A stretch of 43,658 bases of DNA from Candidatus Dadabacteria bacterium (GCA_022819805.1 JAJEGO010000007.1:1-43658); one strand, 5' to 3'; counted from the first letter of the stretch, positions 26,569-35,579 are shown. Notes: generated from the letters alone by a model not told the origin. A program made the numbers and translations.

Positions 26569-27153
26569 TCACCGACTGGACGGCTGGGAAGTGGTCGTGA
26601 GCCGTTCTCCCCTTCGCCAGTTCCAGGGCGCGATGAATTTCCCGGCCCACAGGCCGCGGCCGTTTTCGCGGGCCTCCCGCTCTGCGGAGGCGTACCGGCG
26701 CGAGTAGCGCGTGTAGGCGAGAGCGTAACCGTTTCGGACCAGCCAGCTGTTTAAGTCAAGCTCGTTTAGGTAACAGGTTCCGAGAAAGCGTCCGTAACGG
26801 TCACGCGTTGCGCCCTCGCACGTAATGGAGTTGTCACCTATTTTTGTTCTAAGAGCCGCGGTTGAAACAAGGCCGCAGTCGTAGCCTTTCCCAGAGGCGT
26901 CTTTGCACCGCTGGTTTGTCTCCGGCGCGTCAATTCCTTCGAGTCTGATTCGTTCTCCTGAAATTTTGACCGTGTCGCCGTCCGTTACGTAAGGTTTCCC
27001 TGTCAGGGTTTCGGCTCCCGCCGTCGCGGGCCAAAGCAGCAAAAGAAGGCTTAAGCAACATAGTTGTCGAAGCAATCCGCAACCTCGAAACGCAAATCTG
27101 CTTGCTGTGCTTCGCGTTTCTTGAGCGTGTCTTGAATCAGGAGCTTTTCTCAT
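26569..27153 (-). CDS. Secreted thermonuclease-family protein
   Basis: The 194-residue protein has a basic N-terminus, a Leu-rich signal segment ending ATAGA (about 28-47), and a staphylococcal-nuclease (SNc) fold. Recognisable motifs are TDGDTVKI, IRLEGIDAPE, RDRYGRFLGTCYL and AEREARENGRGLW. It probably degrades nucleic acids with Ca2+ outside the cytoplasm. The signal region is unusually long and includes two cysteines. It follows the release-factor-like gene by 23 bases. Confidence 0.9.
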   Translation of the reverse strand: MRKAPDSRHAQETRSTASRFAFRGCGLLRQLCCLSLLLLLWPATAGAETLTGKPYVTDGDTVKISGERIRLEGIDAPETNQRCKDASGKGYDCGLVSTAALRTKIGDNSITCEGATRDRYGRFLGTCYLNELDLNSWLVRNGYALAYTRYSRRYASAEREARENGRGLWAGKFIAPWNWRRGERLTTTSQPSSR

Positions 27154-27176
27154 TACGTAATCGGCAGTTTCGGGCC

Positions 27177-27560
27177 TTATTCCTGAGTGCTTCCGCTGTC
27201 TTCGGCGGCGAGCTTTTTCGCCGTTTTTCTTTTTCTTCTCTTCTTCTGTTTGATTATTTTTCGCGCTTTTTTTCTTTCAGCGGAGTCTTCTCCGTAAAGC
27301 AGCGTCGCGATTTTCTCGGCGAGACTTCTCCTTGCGAGAAACCTGTTTAGCGCTTGGGAGCGCTCCCTCATGACCTTCACGGTAATACCGCTTGGGCGGT
27401 GTTGCAGGCGCACGCAGGTGGCCACCTTGTTTGTATTCTGTCCGCCAGGTCCCGAGGATCTTATAAAGGTTTCCTCGATATCCTCTTCCTTTATGCCCAG
27501 GCGATTCATTTCCCGTGCAAGAGCCGTCTGTTTTTCCTTTGATACGCCGAAGCTTTTCAT
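27177..27560 (-). CDS. Release-factor-like ribosome-rescue protein (GGQ motif)
   Basis: The 127-residue protein consists of the peptidyl-tRNA hydrolysis domain of class I release factors, with the catalytic GGQ in SSGPGGQNTNKV (residues 35-46). It lacks codon-recognition domains. The C-terminus is a highly basic helix (KKARKIIKQKKRRKRKTAKK), as in ArfB/YaeJ and the mitochondrial MTRFR/C12orf65 proteins, which insert this tail into a stalled ribosome. The THERSQALN-type spacing suggests the MTRFR-like branch. The role is inferred to be rescue of stalled ribosomes. It sits in a minus-strand run with the CBS and thermonuclease genes. Confidence 0.88.
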   Translation of the reverse strand: MKSFGVSKEKQTALAREMNRLGIKEEDIEETFIRSSGPGGQNTNKVATCVRLQHRPSGITVKVMRERSQALNRFLARRSLAEKIATLLYGEDSAERKKARKIIKQKKRRKRKTAKKLAAEDSGSTQE

Positions 27561-27580
27561 GGTGGCGTGGCGGGGATGGA

Positions 27581-28024
27581 TTATCTTACGATCAATTTCA
27601 GAAAATCGGATACCGAGACAAGCCCCACGGGTTTTTCCTCTTCGACCACGACAACGCTGTGGACGCCGGTTCCGGCTAACTCCTCGAACACATCTTTTAC
27701 CGATGCGTCCGGGCCGATGGATATGGCTGGGCTGCTCATTACTTCCTTCACTGTGATACGCCCGGCCTCCTCGTATATTTTTTCAATTTTTCCCTGGTTA
27801 AACCACTGTCCGAAGAGTTCGAGGATTTCGGTTCTCGAGAAGGAAACGGTGGTTTTCTTGGCGACGAAGTCGCTTGCGGATATGAATCCCGTGAGCGCCC
27901 CGTCGTTGTTAACCACGGGAAGCTGGTCGATCCTGAGCTCAAGCATCCTGCGCGCGCCCTGCTCAAGCGAGTCGTTCTCGTTAACTGTGACCGCGGGGCT
28001 GCTCATTATCTCTTTTACTTTCAT
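27581..28024 (-). CDS. CBS-domain pair protein
   Basis: The 147-residue soluble protein is made of two CBS motifs. Each begins with the same signature, KVKEIMSSPAVTVNENDSL (1-19) and TVKEVMSSPAISIGPDAS (about 90-107). Such pairs bind adenine nucleotides and act as regulators, but no effector domain is attached, so the target is unknown. The release-factor-like gene follows after 20 bases. Confidence 0.9.
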   Translation of the reverse strand: MKVKEIMSSPAVTVNENDSLEQGARRMLELRIDQLPVVNNDGALTGFISASDFVAKKTTVSFSRTEILELFGQWFNQGKIEKIYEEAGRITVKEVMSSPAISIGPDASVKDVFEELAGTGVHSVVVVEEEKPVGLVSVSDFLKLIVR

Positions 28025-28109
28025 TTGTGCTTGAAACCTCTTTTTGGGGATATATTAAAGATAAAACAGCCGGGGATTTTTACAAGACGGTCCGACCTTA
28101 GCCCCTTTC

Positions 28110-28138
28110 TTGGAAACGTACTGATATGCGTATATAAT
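28110..28138 (+). promoter_or_regulatory. Predicted near-leaderless promoter of bolA
   Basis: TTGGAA (28110-28115) and TATAAT (28133-28138) are 17 bases apart. The start codon (GTG at 28147 or ATG at 28150) is only 8 or 11 bases beyond the -10 box, so at most a few bases of leader remain. Confidence 0.6.
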
Positions 28139-28149
28139 TCCCCGCTGTG

Positions 28150-28389
28150 ATGGAAACGCAACGGATTCGCGAGATGATTGAGCAGGGCATTCAGGCGTCG
28201 TTTGTCGAGGTTGAGGGGGACGGAACGCATTTTCAGGCAGTCGTCGTGTCCGAACAGTTCAGGGGCAAGCCGCCTATTGAGCGTCACAAGCTTGTTTACG
28301 CGGCGCTTGGAGACGCTATGGAATCCGAAATTCACGCCATCTCTATAAAAACCTACACGGACGATCAATGGGAGAAACTTAAAAAGTAA
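28150..28389 (+). CDS. bolA: BolA-family protein
   Basis: The 79-residue protein has the BolA class II KH-like fold, with the conserved RHKLVYAAL segment whose histidine is a cluster ligand in BolA-glutaredoxin complexes. A GTG three bases upstream is an alternative start; no Shine-Dalgarno sequence precedes either. The monothiol glutaredoxin starts 11 bases after its stop. The pair is the classical BolA-Grx module that handles [2Fe-2S] clusters and reports iron status. Confidence 0.93.
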   Translation: METQRIREMIEQGIQASFVEVEGDGTHFQAVVVSEQFRGKPPIERHKLVYAALGDAMESEIHAISIKTYTDDQWEKLKK

Positions 28390-28400
28390 GGAGCGGGACA

Positions 28401-28721
28401 ATGTCGGATATACAGAAGAAAATAGGGCGTCAGATCGAAGAGAGTCCTATTATCCTCTACATGAAGGGATCGAAGGAGGCGCCGCAGTGCGGTTTCTCAG
28501 CGCAGGTGGTTAACATTCTTAACTTCTACAGGGTGGATTACGAAACCGTCGATGTTCTTTTGGACCCGGAGGTCCGCCAGGGAATAAAGGATTACTCGCA
28601 GTGGCCGACGCTTCCGCAGCTCTACGTTAACGGCAATTTCATAGGTGGATGCGATATATGCACTGATATGCACGTAAACGGGGAACTCGGGGAAATTCTT
28701 ACGGGAGACGCGGAGAGCTGA
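28401..28721 (+). CDS. grxD: Monothiol glutaredoxin (Grx4 type)
   Basis: The 106-residue protein has the CGFS active site (Cys30 in EAPQCGFSAQV) and the glutathione-binding WPTLPQLYVNGNFIGGCDI segment. CGFS glutaredoxins bind a [2Fe-2S] cluster with glutathione and pass it on rather than reducing disulfides. It has a GGAG ribosome site and directly follows bolA. Confidence 0.96.
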   Translation: MSDIQKKIGRQIEESPIILYMKGSKEAPQCGFSAQVVNILNFYRVDYETVDVLLDPEVRQGIKDYSQWPTLPQLYVNGNFIGGCDICTDMHVNGELGEILTGDAES

Positions 28722-28758
28722 GAGGCTTGGGTGGCAGTTTATTCTGCGGTCGGGGCTA

Positions 28759-28786
28759 TTAACATTTTTCGGGGATTCGGTATAAT
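28759..28786 (+). promoter_or_regulatory. Promoter of ilvN-ilvC-psd-pssA
   Basis: TTAACA (28759-28764) and TATAAT (28781-28786) are 16 bases apart. The transcript would start near 28793, 35 bases before ilvN. I see no branched-chain attenuator or leader peptide. Confidence 0.6.
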
Positions 28787-28827
28787 TCGGTTCCCTGATA
28801 ATTTTTTCACCATAGTTTGGAGGTTCC

Positions 28828-29322
28828 ATGAAACCAAGGCACACCATATCCATAACGGTAGACAATGAAGCCGGAGTACTCTCAAGAATCGCCGGGCTTT
28901 TCAGCGCGAGGGATTTTAACATTGAGAGTCTTAACGTCGCGGAAACCCAGGAACCGGGGACGTCCAGAATAACCCTGGTCACAACCGGCGACGAGGCCAT
29001 AATCCAGCAGATAATCAAAAGGTTTAACAACATGGTCAACGTGATCAAGGTTGTCGACATGACCGAACTTGACCGCGTCGAGAGAGAGATGGTTCTCATC
29101 AAGGTTGACGCGAAGGCCGATTCCAAGCCGGAAATCCTGCGGATCGCCGACATATTCCGGGCCAAGGTCGTCGACGTGTCTCCGAGATCCTACACGTTCG
29201 AGGTCACAGGGGATGAGCAGAAGATTCAGGCCTTTGTTGAACTTCAAAGACCTTTCGGGATAAAGGAAATCGCGAGAACGGGAACCGTCGCCATGTCCCG
29301 GGCGAGCAAGAAGAGCAAGTAA
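28828..29322 (+). CDS. ilvN: Acetolactate synthase small (regulatory) subunit
   Basis: The 164-residue protein has an N-terminal ACT domain, seen in RHTISITVDNEAGVLSRIAGLFSARDFNIESL, and the C-terminal IlvN domain. It confers valine feedback inhibition on the catalytic subunit. Length is that of the larger IlvH/IlvN form. A good GGAGG site precedes the ATG. The catalytic gene ilvB, usually directly upstream, is not here: bolA-grxD and a separate promoter stand in its place. Confidence 0.95.
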   Translation: MKPRHTISITVDNEAGVLSRIAGLFSARDFNIESLNVAETQEPGTSRITLVTTGDEAIIQQIIKRFNNMVNVIKVVDMTELDRVEREMVLIKVDAKADSKPEILRIADIFRAKVVDVSPRSYTFEVTGDEQKIQAFVELQRPFGIKEIARTGTVAMSRASKKSK

Positions 29323-29337
29323 AGGAGGATATAACCG

Positions 29338-30354
29338 GTGAAAGTTTACTACGATGAGGATATTGACCCGTCTAAGCTTAAGAAAAAGAAGATTGCGATC
29401 ATAGGCTACGGAAGCCAGGGCCACGCTCATGCCCAGAACCTAAGAGACAGCGGAGTCTCGGTCACGGTCGCGGATATTAAGGACAGTGCCAACTGGAAAA
29501 AGGCCAAGGAAGCTGGCTTTAACGTGAAGTCGGTTTCCGCCGCTTCCAAATCCGCGGACATAGTGGTTCTGCTGGCTCCGGACACTTACCAGCCGGCTAT
29601 ATACCATGAGCATGTCGAAAAGAACCTGGTCGCCGGAAACGCGCTTATGTTCAGCCATGGTTTCAACATTCACTACGGACAGATCAAACCGCCCGCGGGC
29701 GTGGACGTGTTCATGGTCGCTCCCAAGGCTCCCGGGCACACGGTGAGAGACCAGTACGTCGGAGGCGCCGGGGTGCCGGGACTCGTGGCCGTTCACCAGG
29801 ACCCGACGGGCAACGCGAAGGATCTTGCTCTTGCTTACGCTCGCGCCATCGGATGCTCTAGGGCGGGCGTGATAGAGACCACTTTCAAGGACGAGACGGA
29901 GACCGACCTTTTCGGGGAGCAGTCTGTTCTCTGCGGAGGACTCACGGCCCTCATACTGGCCGGTTATGAGACCCTTGTCGAGGCCGGTTATCCGCCCGAG
30001 ATGGCTTATTTCGAGTGTTGCCACGAAGTTAAGCTGATAGTTGACCTCATATACGAGGGCGGAATAGCGAACATGCGCTACTCGGTAAGCGATACGGCCA
30101 AATTCGGAGATATAACCAGGGGACCGAGGCTCATAAACGACTCCGTAAAACAGGAGATGAAAAAGATAATCGGGGAGATCCAGTCCGGGGAGTTCGCCAC
30201 GGAATGGATACTTGAAAATCAGGCCGGAAGGCCTACCTACAACGCGCTTTTGAGGCAGGGCGAAGAGCACCCGATTGAGAGCGTCGGGGCCGAGCTCAGG
30301 GGAATGATGAGTTCCCTTTTCCAGAAAAGGCTGGTCGATAAAGACAAGAACTGA
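29338..30354 (+). CDS. ilvC: Ketol-acid reductoisomerase (class I)
   Basis: The 338-residue enzyme isomerises and reduces acetolactate in valine, leucine and isoleucine synthesis. The nucleotide-binding [17 protein letters not shown] (23-39) and the metal-binding glutamates and aspartates ([26 protein letters not shown]) are present. Length shows the short class I form. The cofactor-selectivity loop at 46-53 reads DIKDSANW, where most NADPH enzymes have Leu-Arg-x-Gly-Ser-x-Ser-Trp. Loss of the Arg and second Ser plus acidic residues suggests NADH use. psd starts on the last base of the stop. Confidence 0.97.
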   Translation: MKVYYDEDIDPSKLKKKKIAIIGYGSQGHAHAQNLRDSGVSVTVADIKDSANWKKAKEAGFNVKSVSAASKSADIVVLLAPDTYQPAIYHEHVEKNLVAGNALMFSHGFNIHYGQIKPPAGVDVFMVAPKAPGHTVRDQYVGGAGVPGLVAVHQDPTGNAKDLALAYARAIGCSRAGVIETTFKDETETDLFGEQSVLCGGLTALILAGYETLVEAGYPPEMAYFECCHEVKLIVDLIYEGGIANMRYSVSDTAKFGDITRGPRLINDSVKQEMKKIIGEIQSGEFATEWILENQAGRPTYNALLRQGEEHPIESVGAELRGMMSSLFQKRLVDKDKN

Positions 30355-31001
30355 TGGATTTTCGGTTTGTGAGGGTCGAAAGCGAAGGACTCGGCATAAT
30401 TTCGGTCTCCGCTGCACTTTGTGTTCTCTTCTTGCTTCTGGGTTTTTTCTTTTTATTTGTTGTCTTTGTTCTGCTTGCCACCTTTTTCGTCTTTTTTTTC
30501 AGGGACCCCGAAAGAGAACTTCCTCCGCTTGATCCCGGTTCCGTGATTTGTCCTGCGGACGGAAAAGTAATAGATATCTCCGAGGTCTCAGAAGACGACT
30601 ACCTTAAGCGAAACGCGAGGAGGATAAGTATTTTCCTCTCGATCTTCGACTGCCATATAAACAGGTTTCCCGTTTCCGGCAAAGTTGTCGGGACTACCTA
30701 TTACCCCGGGAAATTCGGAATGGCTTTTGAGAAAAATTCTTCCGATGCCAATGAGCGGCTCGTGACCCTGATCGAATGCGAGAACGGCGTCAGGGTGGTT
30801 ATCGTTCAGGTGGCCGGTTTTCTTGCGAGGAGGATCGTATCGCGCGCGAAATTCGGCGACGTGTTGGAAATCGGCGAAAAATTCGGGATGATAAAGTTTG
30901 GTTCGAGGGTGGATGTGTACCTGCCCACCGACGTTAAGGTGGGAGTCGAGGTGGGGCAGAAGGTTGTTGCCGGCAGGACGGTTATAGCATGGTTAACGTG
31001 A
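30354..31001 (+). CDS. psd: Phosphatidylserine decarboxylase proenzyme
   Basis: The 215-residue protein makes phosphatidylethanolamine from phosphatidylserine. One hydrophobic N-terminal stretch (17-45) anchors it to the membrane. Self-cleavage should occur between Gly183 and Ser184 in KFGSRVDVYLP, leaving a pyruvoyl group on the small chain. This is the short 'archaeal-type' Psd common in many non-enteric bacteria. The start shares one base with the ilvC stop, and the end overlaps pssA by 13 bases. Confidence 0.95.
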   Translation: MDFRFVRVESEGLGIISVSAALCVLFLLLGFFFLFVVFVLLATFFVFFFRDPERELPPLDPGSVICPADGKVIDISEVSEDDYLKRNARRISIFLSIFDCHINRFPVSGKVVGTTYYPGKFGMAFEKNSSDANERLVTLIECENGVRVVIVQVAGFLARRIVSRAKFGDVLEIGEKFGMIKFGSRVDVYLPTDVKVGVEVGQKVVAGRTVIAWLT

Positions 31002-31822
31002 AGAAAAAGAAAAGGAGGAGGTCACCCCGCCCGGGGAGGCTTATTCCGATACTTCCGAGCCTGCTCACGACTCTGGGCCTTACGCTTGGGCTTGCGTCCA
31101 TCGCGACTTCGATTTCCATTTATGGGGACTACGGCTCCGGCGGTGTTTCCGAGCAGTGGCTTTTCAATCGGTTCTGGTGGGCTGCGGCCTTTATAGGCAT
31201 GTCGGTACTTGTCGACATGCTCGACGGCAGGATAGCGAGAGCTCTTAACTCAGAAAGCCGCTTCGGCGCGTCCTATGACTCTCTCTGCGACCTTGTATCG
31301 TTCGGAGTGGCTCCGGCGGTGCTTCTTTACGTATGGGGACTTTCAGATTACGGAAACCCGGGACTGATGGCGATGCTTTTTTACGTGGTCTGCGCGGCAC
31401 TTAGGCTTGCGCGTTTCAATGTGCAGTTCACGACAAAGGAAAAGCGTATGTTTACGGGTCTTCCAAGCCCGATGGCCGCGGGGCTTATCCTTTCCCCGAT
31501 ACTGCTTTTCTCCGAGTTTCAGATCACGACCACGCCGCTTATGGAATCTTTTTATCTTTTCTTCGTTCCCATTGTGGGGCTTGTAATGGTGAGCGAGGTT
31601 CCCCACAGAAAATTCCCGCGGCTTGCCAGATTCGGACCTTTCAGCACTCTTGTCGCGGGTTCCATAATCATTACGGCGCTTATCACCAACCCCGGAGTGG
31701 TCGCAGTCGCTATAACTTACTGCTATTTTCTCCTCGAGCTCGGACATTGCGCCTGGAAGCTCGCCGCGAAGGCAAGATCGCGGGGCAAAGAATCGGAAGC
31801 CTTGGCGGGTGATGAATCCTAA
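30989..31822 (+). CDS. pssA: CDP-diacylglycerol--serine O-phosphatidyltransferase
   Basis: The 277-residue integral membrane enzyme makes phosphatidylserine, the substrate of the adjacent Psd. The CDP-alcohol phosphotransferase motif DG-x2-AR-x8-G-x3-D-x3-D is intact in the segment starting DMLDGRIARAL and ending SLCD. About seven hydrophobic helices are visible. The N-terminus is very basic (KKKKRRRSPRPGR). The 13-base overlap with psd implies coupled translation. Confidence 0.94.
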   Translation: MVNVKKKKRRRSPRPGRLIPILPSLLTTLGLTLGLASIATSISIYGDYGSGGVSEQWLFNRFWWAAAFIGMSVLVDMLDGRIARALNSESRFGASYDSLCDLVSFGVAPAVLLYVWGLSDYGNPGLMAMLFYVVCAALRLARFNVQFTTKEKRMFTGLPSPMAAGLILSPILLFSEFQITTTPLMESFYLFFVPIVGLVMVSEVPHRKFPRLARFGPFSTLVAGSIIITALITNPGVVAVAITYCYFLLELGHCAWKLAAKARSRGKESEALAGDES

Positions 31823-31849
31823 GAGTTTTTCTTCAGGCGGCCGGAGCTG

Positions 31850-34519
31850 ATGAACGGGGTTTTCAAATTACTTTTCTTATTCATTTTGATTGCGGGAGTA
31901 AGCCTTATGAGCTTGAATGCGCAGACCTTGGAGGGTGTTGACGGGGTAACGAAATACAGTCTTCCCAACGGCATGACCGTGCTTCTTGAGAGAAACGACT
32001 CCTCTCCGGTTGTCGCCGTGAACGTGTGGGTGAAGACCGGAAGCGCGTGCGAGGGGGAGGGAGAGTACGGCCTCGCGCACGTGCACGAACACATGCTTTT
32101 CAAGGGGACGGAGAGAAGACGCGTCGGAGAAATAGCCGGCATGGTCGAGGCGGGCGGCGGAGACATAAACGCGTTCACATCCTTTGACCAGACGGTTTAC
32201 TACATCGTAAGCGCCCGGCGCTTTCTGCCCATGGCTCTTGACGTTCTCTCAGACGTTATGGAGAACTCGGCTTTTGATCCCATGGAGCTTGAAAAGGAGC
32301 TTGAGGTCGTCCAGGAAGAGATAAGAAGGGGAGAGGATTCCCCCACAAGGGTGCTCAGCCAGAAGCTTTTCTCCACGGCCTTCAGCGTTCATCCCTACGG
32401 GCGGCCGATAATAGGAACCAAGCAGAGCGTTGCGAGCTTCACAAGGGACGGGATTCTGGATTTCTACAGAAAGTGGTACTCCCCGGACAACATGATTCTA
32501 GTTGTGGTCGGGGATTTTGATCCTGAGGGAATAAAAGACGCGGTGGCCCGGACTTTTGGAAAAATAAAGAAAAGAGAGACTCCTGCGTGTGAACTTCCTT
32601 CCGAACCCGAGCAGAAACGCACGAGAACTTTCGTTCTTGGCCGTGACGTAAGCACGGGTTACTTCAGTTTCGCTTTTCACACCCCTTCGGCAAGCCATGT
32701 GGACACGCCGACTCTTGACGTGATAAGCGGCATACTCGGCACCGGGGACAGCTCAAGGCTCTACAGAAAGCTAAAAGAGCGCAATGCCACCGTAAACGAT
32801 ATATACGCCTATGCTTACAGCCTCAAGGAAAGCGGCCTCTTTATCGTGGGGGGAGTGCTCGATCCGGGCAAGGTCAAAAAAGCCCCGGGGGAGATAATAG
32901 CCGAGATAGAGCTTATAAAAAACGAGCCTGTCGGAGCCGAGGAGCTTGCCCGCGCCAAAACGAACATAGAAAGGGACTTTATCCGCGCAAAGGAGACAAT
33001 GCAGGGACAGGCGAGAAAGCTCGGGTACTTTGAAATTGAAACGGGAGATCACGGCTACGAGCGTCTCTACCTTGAGAGGGTAAGGAGCGTGACCCCCGAG
33101 GACATAATGCGCGTGGCGAAAAAATACTTGGTGGCGAAAAATCTCACCGCGGGAGTGCTGCTTCCAAAAGACAAGACCAAGGGGGTAGGGCGGGATTTAA
33201 AAAAGGCCCTTGTTTTTCCCAAGGGAACTTCCAAGAAGGAAGAGAAAAAGGTTTCCCAAGCGCAGGGGGAGCTTAAGAAATACGAGCTTTCAAACGGGAT
33301 CCGGGTTCTTCTGAAGCGGAATCCCGCGGTTCCGCTTTTCTCCGTCCACGCGGCGTTTCTGGGCGGTCTCAGGTATGAGGACGAAAGCACAAACGGAATC
33401 TCAAACTTCGTGGCCCAGATGTTCACCCGGGGCACATCAAGCCGCTCTGCTGAAGATATAGCAGTAGAGATAGAGGGGCTTGGGGGATCTGTTGACGGCT
33501 TTTCGGGAAAAAACAGCATTGGAGTGACTCTCTCAGCCTTAAGCGAGAACTTCGAAGGGGCCATGGACATTTTCTCGGACGTGATACTTAACCCTTCTTT
33601 TTCCGATGAGGAGATGGAGAGGGGGAGAAGGGAAATCCTGGCCGCCTTGGAAAAACAGGAGGACAGTCTTACTGGAAAGACGGTGAGAAATTTTCTAAGC
33701 ACTCTCTTTTTAAAGCACCCTTACAGGTTCAACGTTCTGGGAACCGAGGAAAACGTAAGCCGGTTTACCTCGGCCGATGTCAGGAAATTCTACCGAAAAG
33801 TCATAAGGCCCGAGAACATGGTTATCTCCGTTGCGGGCGATATTGATGCGGAGAAAACACTCGGCGTGCTTGAAGGGCTGTTCGGCGGCATGAAAAAAGG
33901 TGGTTTTAAAAAGATCAGACCTCCTCGCGAATCCGTGCTTTCTGCGGCGAGAGAAAACGTCGAGTTTGAAAAGGAAAAAGCCCAGACCCACATTATCGCG
34001 GGCTATCACGCTCCGGGTTTTAGGAGCCGGGATCGCTACGCGTTTGAGGTGCTGAACACTGTGCTTTCCGGTCAGGGAGGAAGACTTTTCATTGAGCTTA
34101 GGGACAAAAAAAGTCTCGCATACGCGGTAACCTCGTTTTACGTTCCGGGGATGGAAGGCGGCTATTTCGGGGTCTATATAGGGACCGCTCCGCAGAAGGA
34201 AAAAGAGGCGCTCGGGGCAATAAAGGAACAGTTGGAACTCGTTTTAGAGGGTGTAGAGGCGCAGGAGCTTCAGAGGGCGAAAAATTACATAGTCGGAAGT
34301 TTCGAGATAGGACTTCAGAGAAATTCCGCCCAGGCGTCCACAGTCGGATTTGACGAGCTTTACGGGATAGGCACTTACGAATACAGGAAATTCCCGGAGA
34401 AAATCCTTGCCGTTACGGTGGATGACGTGGCGAGGGTAGCCAAGAAGTACATAAATCCCGATGCGGCCGCGGTTTCCATTCTTAAACCCGAGGAAGATTC
34501 TTCAGAAAACAAGCAGTAG
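31850..34519 (+). CDS. Two-domain M16 zinc peptidase (insulinase family)
   Basis: The 889-residue protein has a signal peptide (1-24) and two M16 halves, about 30-450 and 460-880. The zinc-binding inverted motif HxxEH is exact in the first half: His77, Glu80, His81 in AHVHEHMLFKGT. The second half lacks the motif and is presumably the inactive partner that closes the chamber (LIELRDKKSLAYAV). The protein should be periplasmic and degrade small peptides. It follows pssA by 27 bases and probably ends that transcription unit; it is convergent with the MscS gene. Confidence 0.93.
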   Translation: MNGVFKLLFLFILIAGVSLMSLNAQTLEGVDGVTKYSLPNGMTVLLERNDSSPVVAVNVWVKTGSACEGEGEYGLAHVHEHMLFKGTERRRVGEIAGMVEAGGGDINAFTSFDQTVYYIVSARRFLPMALDVLSDVMENSAFDPMELEKELEVVQEEIRRGEDSPTRVLSQKLFSTAFSVHPYGRPIIGTKQSVASFTRDGILDFYRKWYSPDNMILVVVGDFDPEGIKDAVARTFGKIKKRETPACELPSEPEQKRTRTFVLGRDVSTGYFSFAFHTPSASHVDTPTLDVISGILGTGDSSRLYRKLKERNATVNDIYAYAYSLKESGLFIVGGVLDPGKVKKAPGEIIAEIELIKNEPVGAEELARAKTNIERDFIRAKETMQGQARKLGYFEIETGDHGYERLYLERVRSVTPEDIMRVAKKYLVAKNLTAGVLLPKDKTKGVGRDLKKALVFPKGTSKKEEKKVSQAQGELKKYELSNGIRVLLKRNPAVPLFSVHAAFLGGLRYEDESTNGISNFVAQMFTRGTSSRSAEDIAVEIEGLGGSVDGFSGKNSIGVTLSALSENFEGAMDIFSDVILNPSFSDEEMERGRREILAALEKQEDSLTGKTVRNFLSTLFLKHPYRFNVLGTEENVSRFTSADVRKFYRKVIRPENMVISVAGDIDAEKTLGVLEGLFGGMKKGGFKKIRPPRESVLSAARENVEFEKEKAQTHIIAGYHAPGFRSRDRYAFEVLNTVLSGQGGRLFIELRDKKSLAYAVTSFYVPGMEGGYFGVYIGTAPQKEKEALGAIKEQLELVLEGVEAQELQRAKNYIVGSFEIGLQRNSAQASTVGFDELYGIGTYEYRKFPEKILAVTVDDVARVAKKYINPDAAAVSILKPEEDSSENKQ

Positions 34520-34540
34520 GGAACCCGTTTCGCCGCCGGT

Positions 34541-35497
34541 TCAGGGGGTGGGCTCCGTTTTTTCAGGATTCACGGGGCTGTGAGAATAAAAACGCGTCGT
34601 CGGGTAGGCGAGGTCAATGTCGGGATGCTTTTCAAACTCGGCAAGTACGGCCTCCCAGATAGTCTGCTCCGAACCTCTTCTTTTTCTCGGGTTTATTGTG
34701 TACCTGATCGAGAAAAGCACTCCGCTGTCCCTTGTCGACATGTAAACAGCAGGGGTGAGGTTCGGTAAATGTATCATGTACTTTTTAGCAACCGCGCGTA
34801 GTTGTTCCTCAGCCCGTTCCGGAGAGAATTTGATTTTTTCCCTCACTATTTTTTCCAAAATCTCTCGGGTTTTTCTCCAGTTGCTCTCAAACGTTATGAG
34901 AACCTGTATCTCGTTCCATATGTAGTTGAATCCGCCGTGATAATTTGCGGTTTTTTCCCTGAGCACATGGCTGTTGGGAACGTGTATTATCCTGCCCGTG
35001 CTCTGCTCCGCTTCAACCCAGTTCTCGATCTCGATCAGACTGAACTGAAACAGCCTCATGTCCACTACGTCGCCCTTGGTTTCACCTATCTGTATGCGGT
35101 CCCCTATCACGAAGGGCTTTCTCCAGAGTATGAATAACCAGCCCGCGATATTGGCTAAGGTTTCATGAAGCGCTATGGCCAGACCGGCGCTTGCTATACC
35201 CAGATAGGCTCCTATATGACCCAAGCCGCTTATCCACACGCTCCCGACCAGCACTACGGCGAGAAAAACATATACGTATCCGATAATGCGTTTTGAGTAA
35301 TAGACTGTCTTGGGATCTTTTGTGCTGTTGGTTATGAGAGAGATGAGGATCTTTCTCAGGAGGAACAGGACAGCCACTATAAGAATCGACAGCAGCAGGT
35401 TCTCTCCATGTGTTTGATATGCGTTATGATATCCCTTGAAGTAATTGATCACGTTTTCCACAACTTCAAAAATAAACGATCTTGATGAAGAGTTCAA
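34541..35497 (-). CDS. MscS-family mechanosensitive channel
   Basis: The 318-residue protein has three N-terminal membrane helices. The pore helix is glycine/alanine-rich (LGIASAGLAIALHETLANIAGW), and the conserved PFVIGDRIQIGETKGDVVDM beta domain follows. It should open under membrane tension to release solutes during osmotic downshift. The C-terminal cytoplasmic domain is of ordinary length. It is transcribed alone, convergent with the M16 gene, 21 bases away. Confidence 0.92.
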   Translation of the reverse strand: MNSSSRSFIFEVVENVINYFKGYHNAYQTHGENLLLSILIVAVLFLLRKILISLITNSTKDPKTVYYSKRIIGYVYVFLAVVLVGSVWISGLGHIGAYLGIASAGLAIALHETLANIAGWLFILWRKPFVIGDRIQIGETKGDVVDMRLFQFSLIEIENWVEAEQSTGRIIHVPNSHVLREKTANYHGGFNYIWNEIQVLITFESNWRKTREILEKIVREKIKFSPERAEEQLRAVAKKYMIHLPNLTPAVYMSTRDSGVLFSIRYTINPRKRRGSEQTIWEAVLAEFEKHPDIDLAYPTTRFYSHSPVNPEKTEPTP

Positions 35498-35579
35498 AGA
35501 GACAGGAAATTTTAGCCGCCTAGGGTGACGGGATTCCGGTTTTCATTTATTTTATTTTCTTTTCTGTTATTCTGTTTGC

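Noticed and set aside
27567-28034. Serine-rich plus-strand frame opposite the CBS gene
   Set aside because: The CBS protein on the other strand has two clear domain repeats; this frame is its shadow.
29440-30417. A 325-codon minus-strand frame opposite ilvC
   Set aside because: ilvC is full length and certain; this frame is a by-product of its codon pattern.
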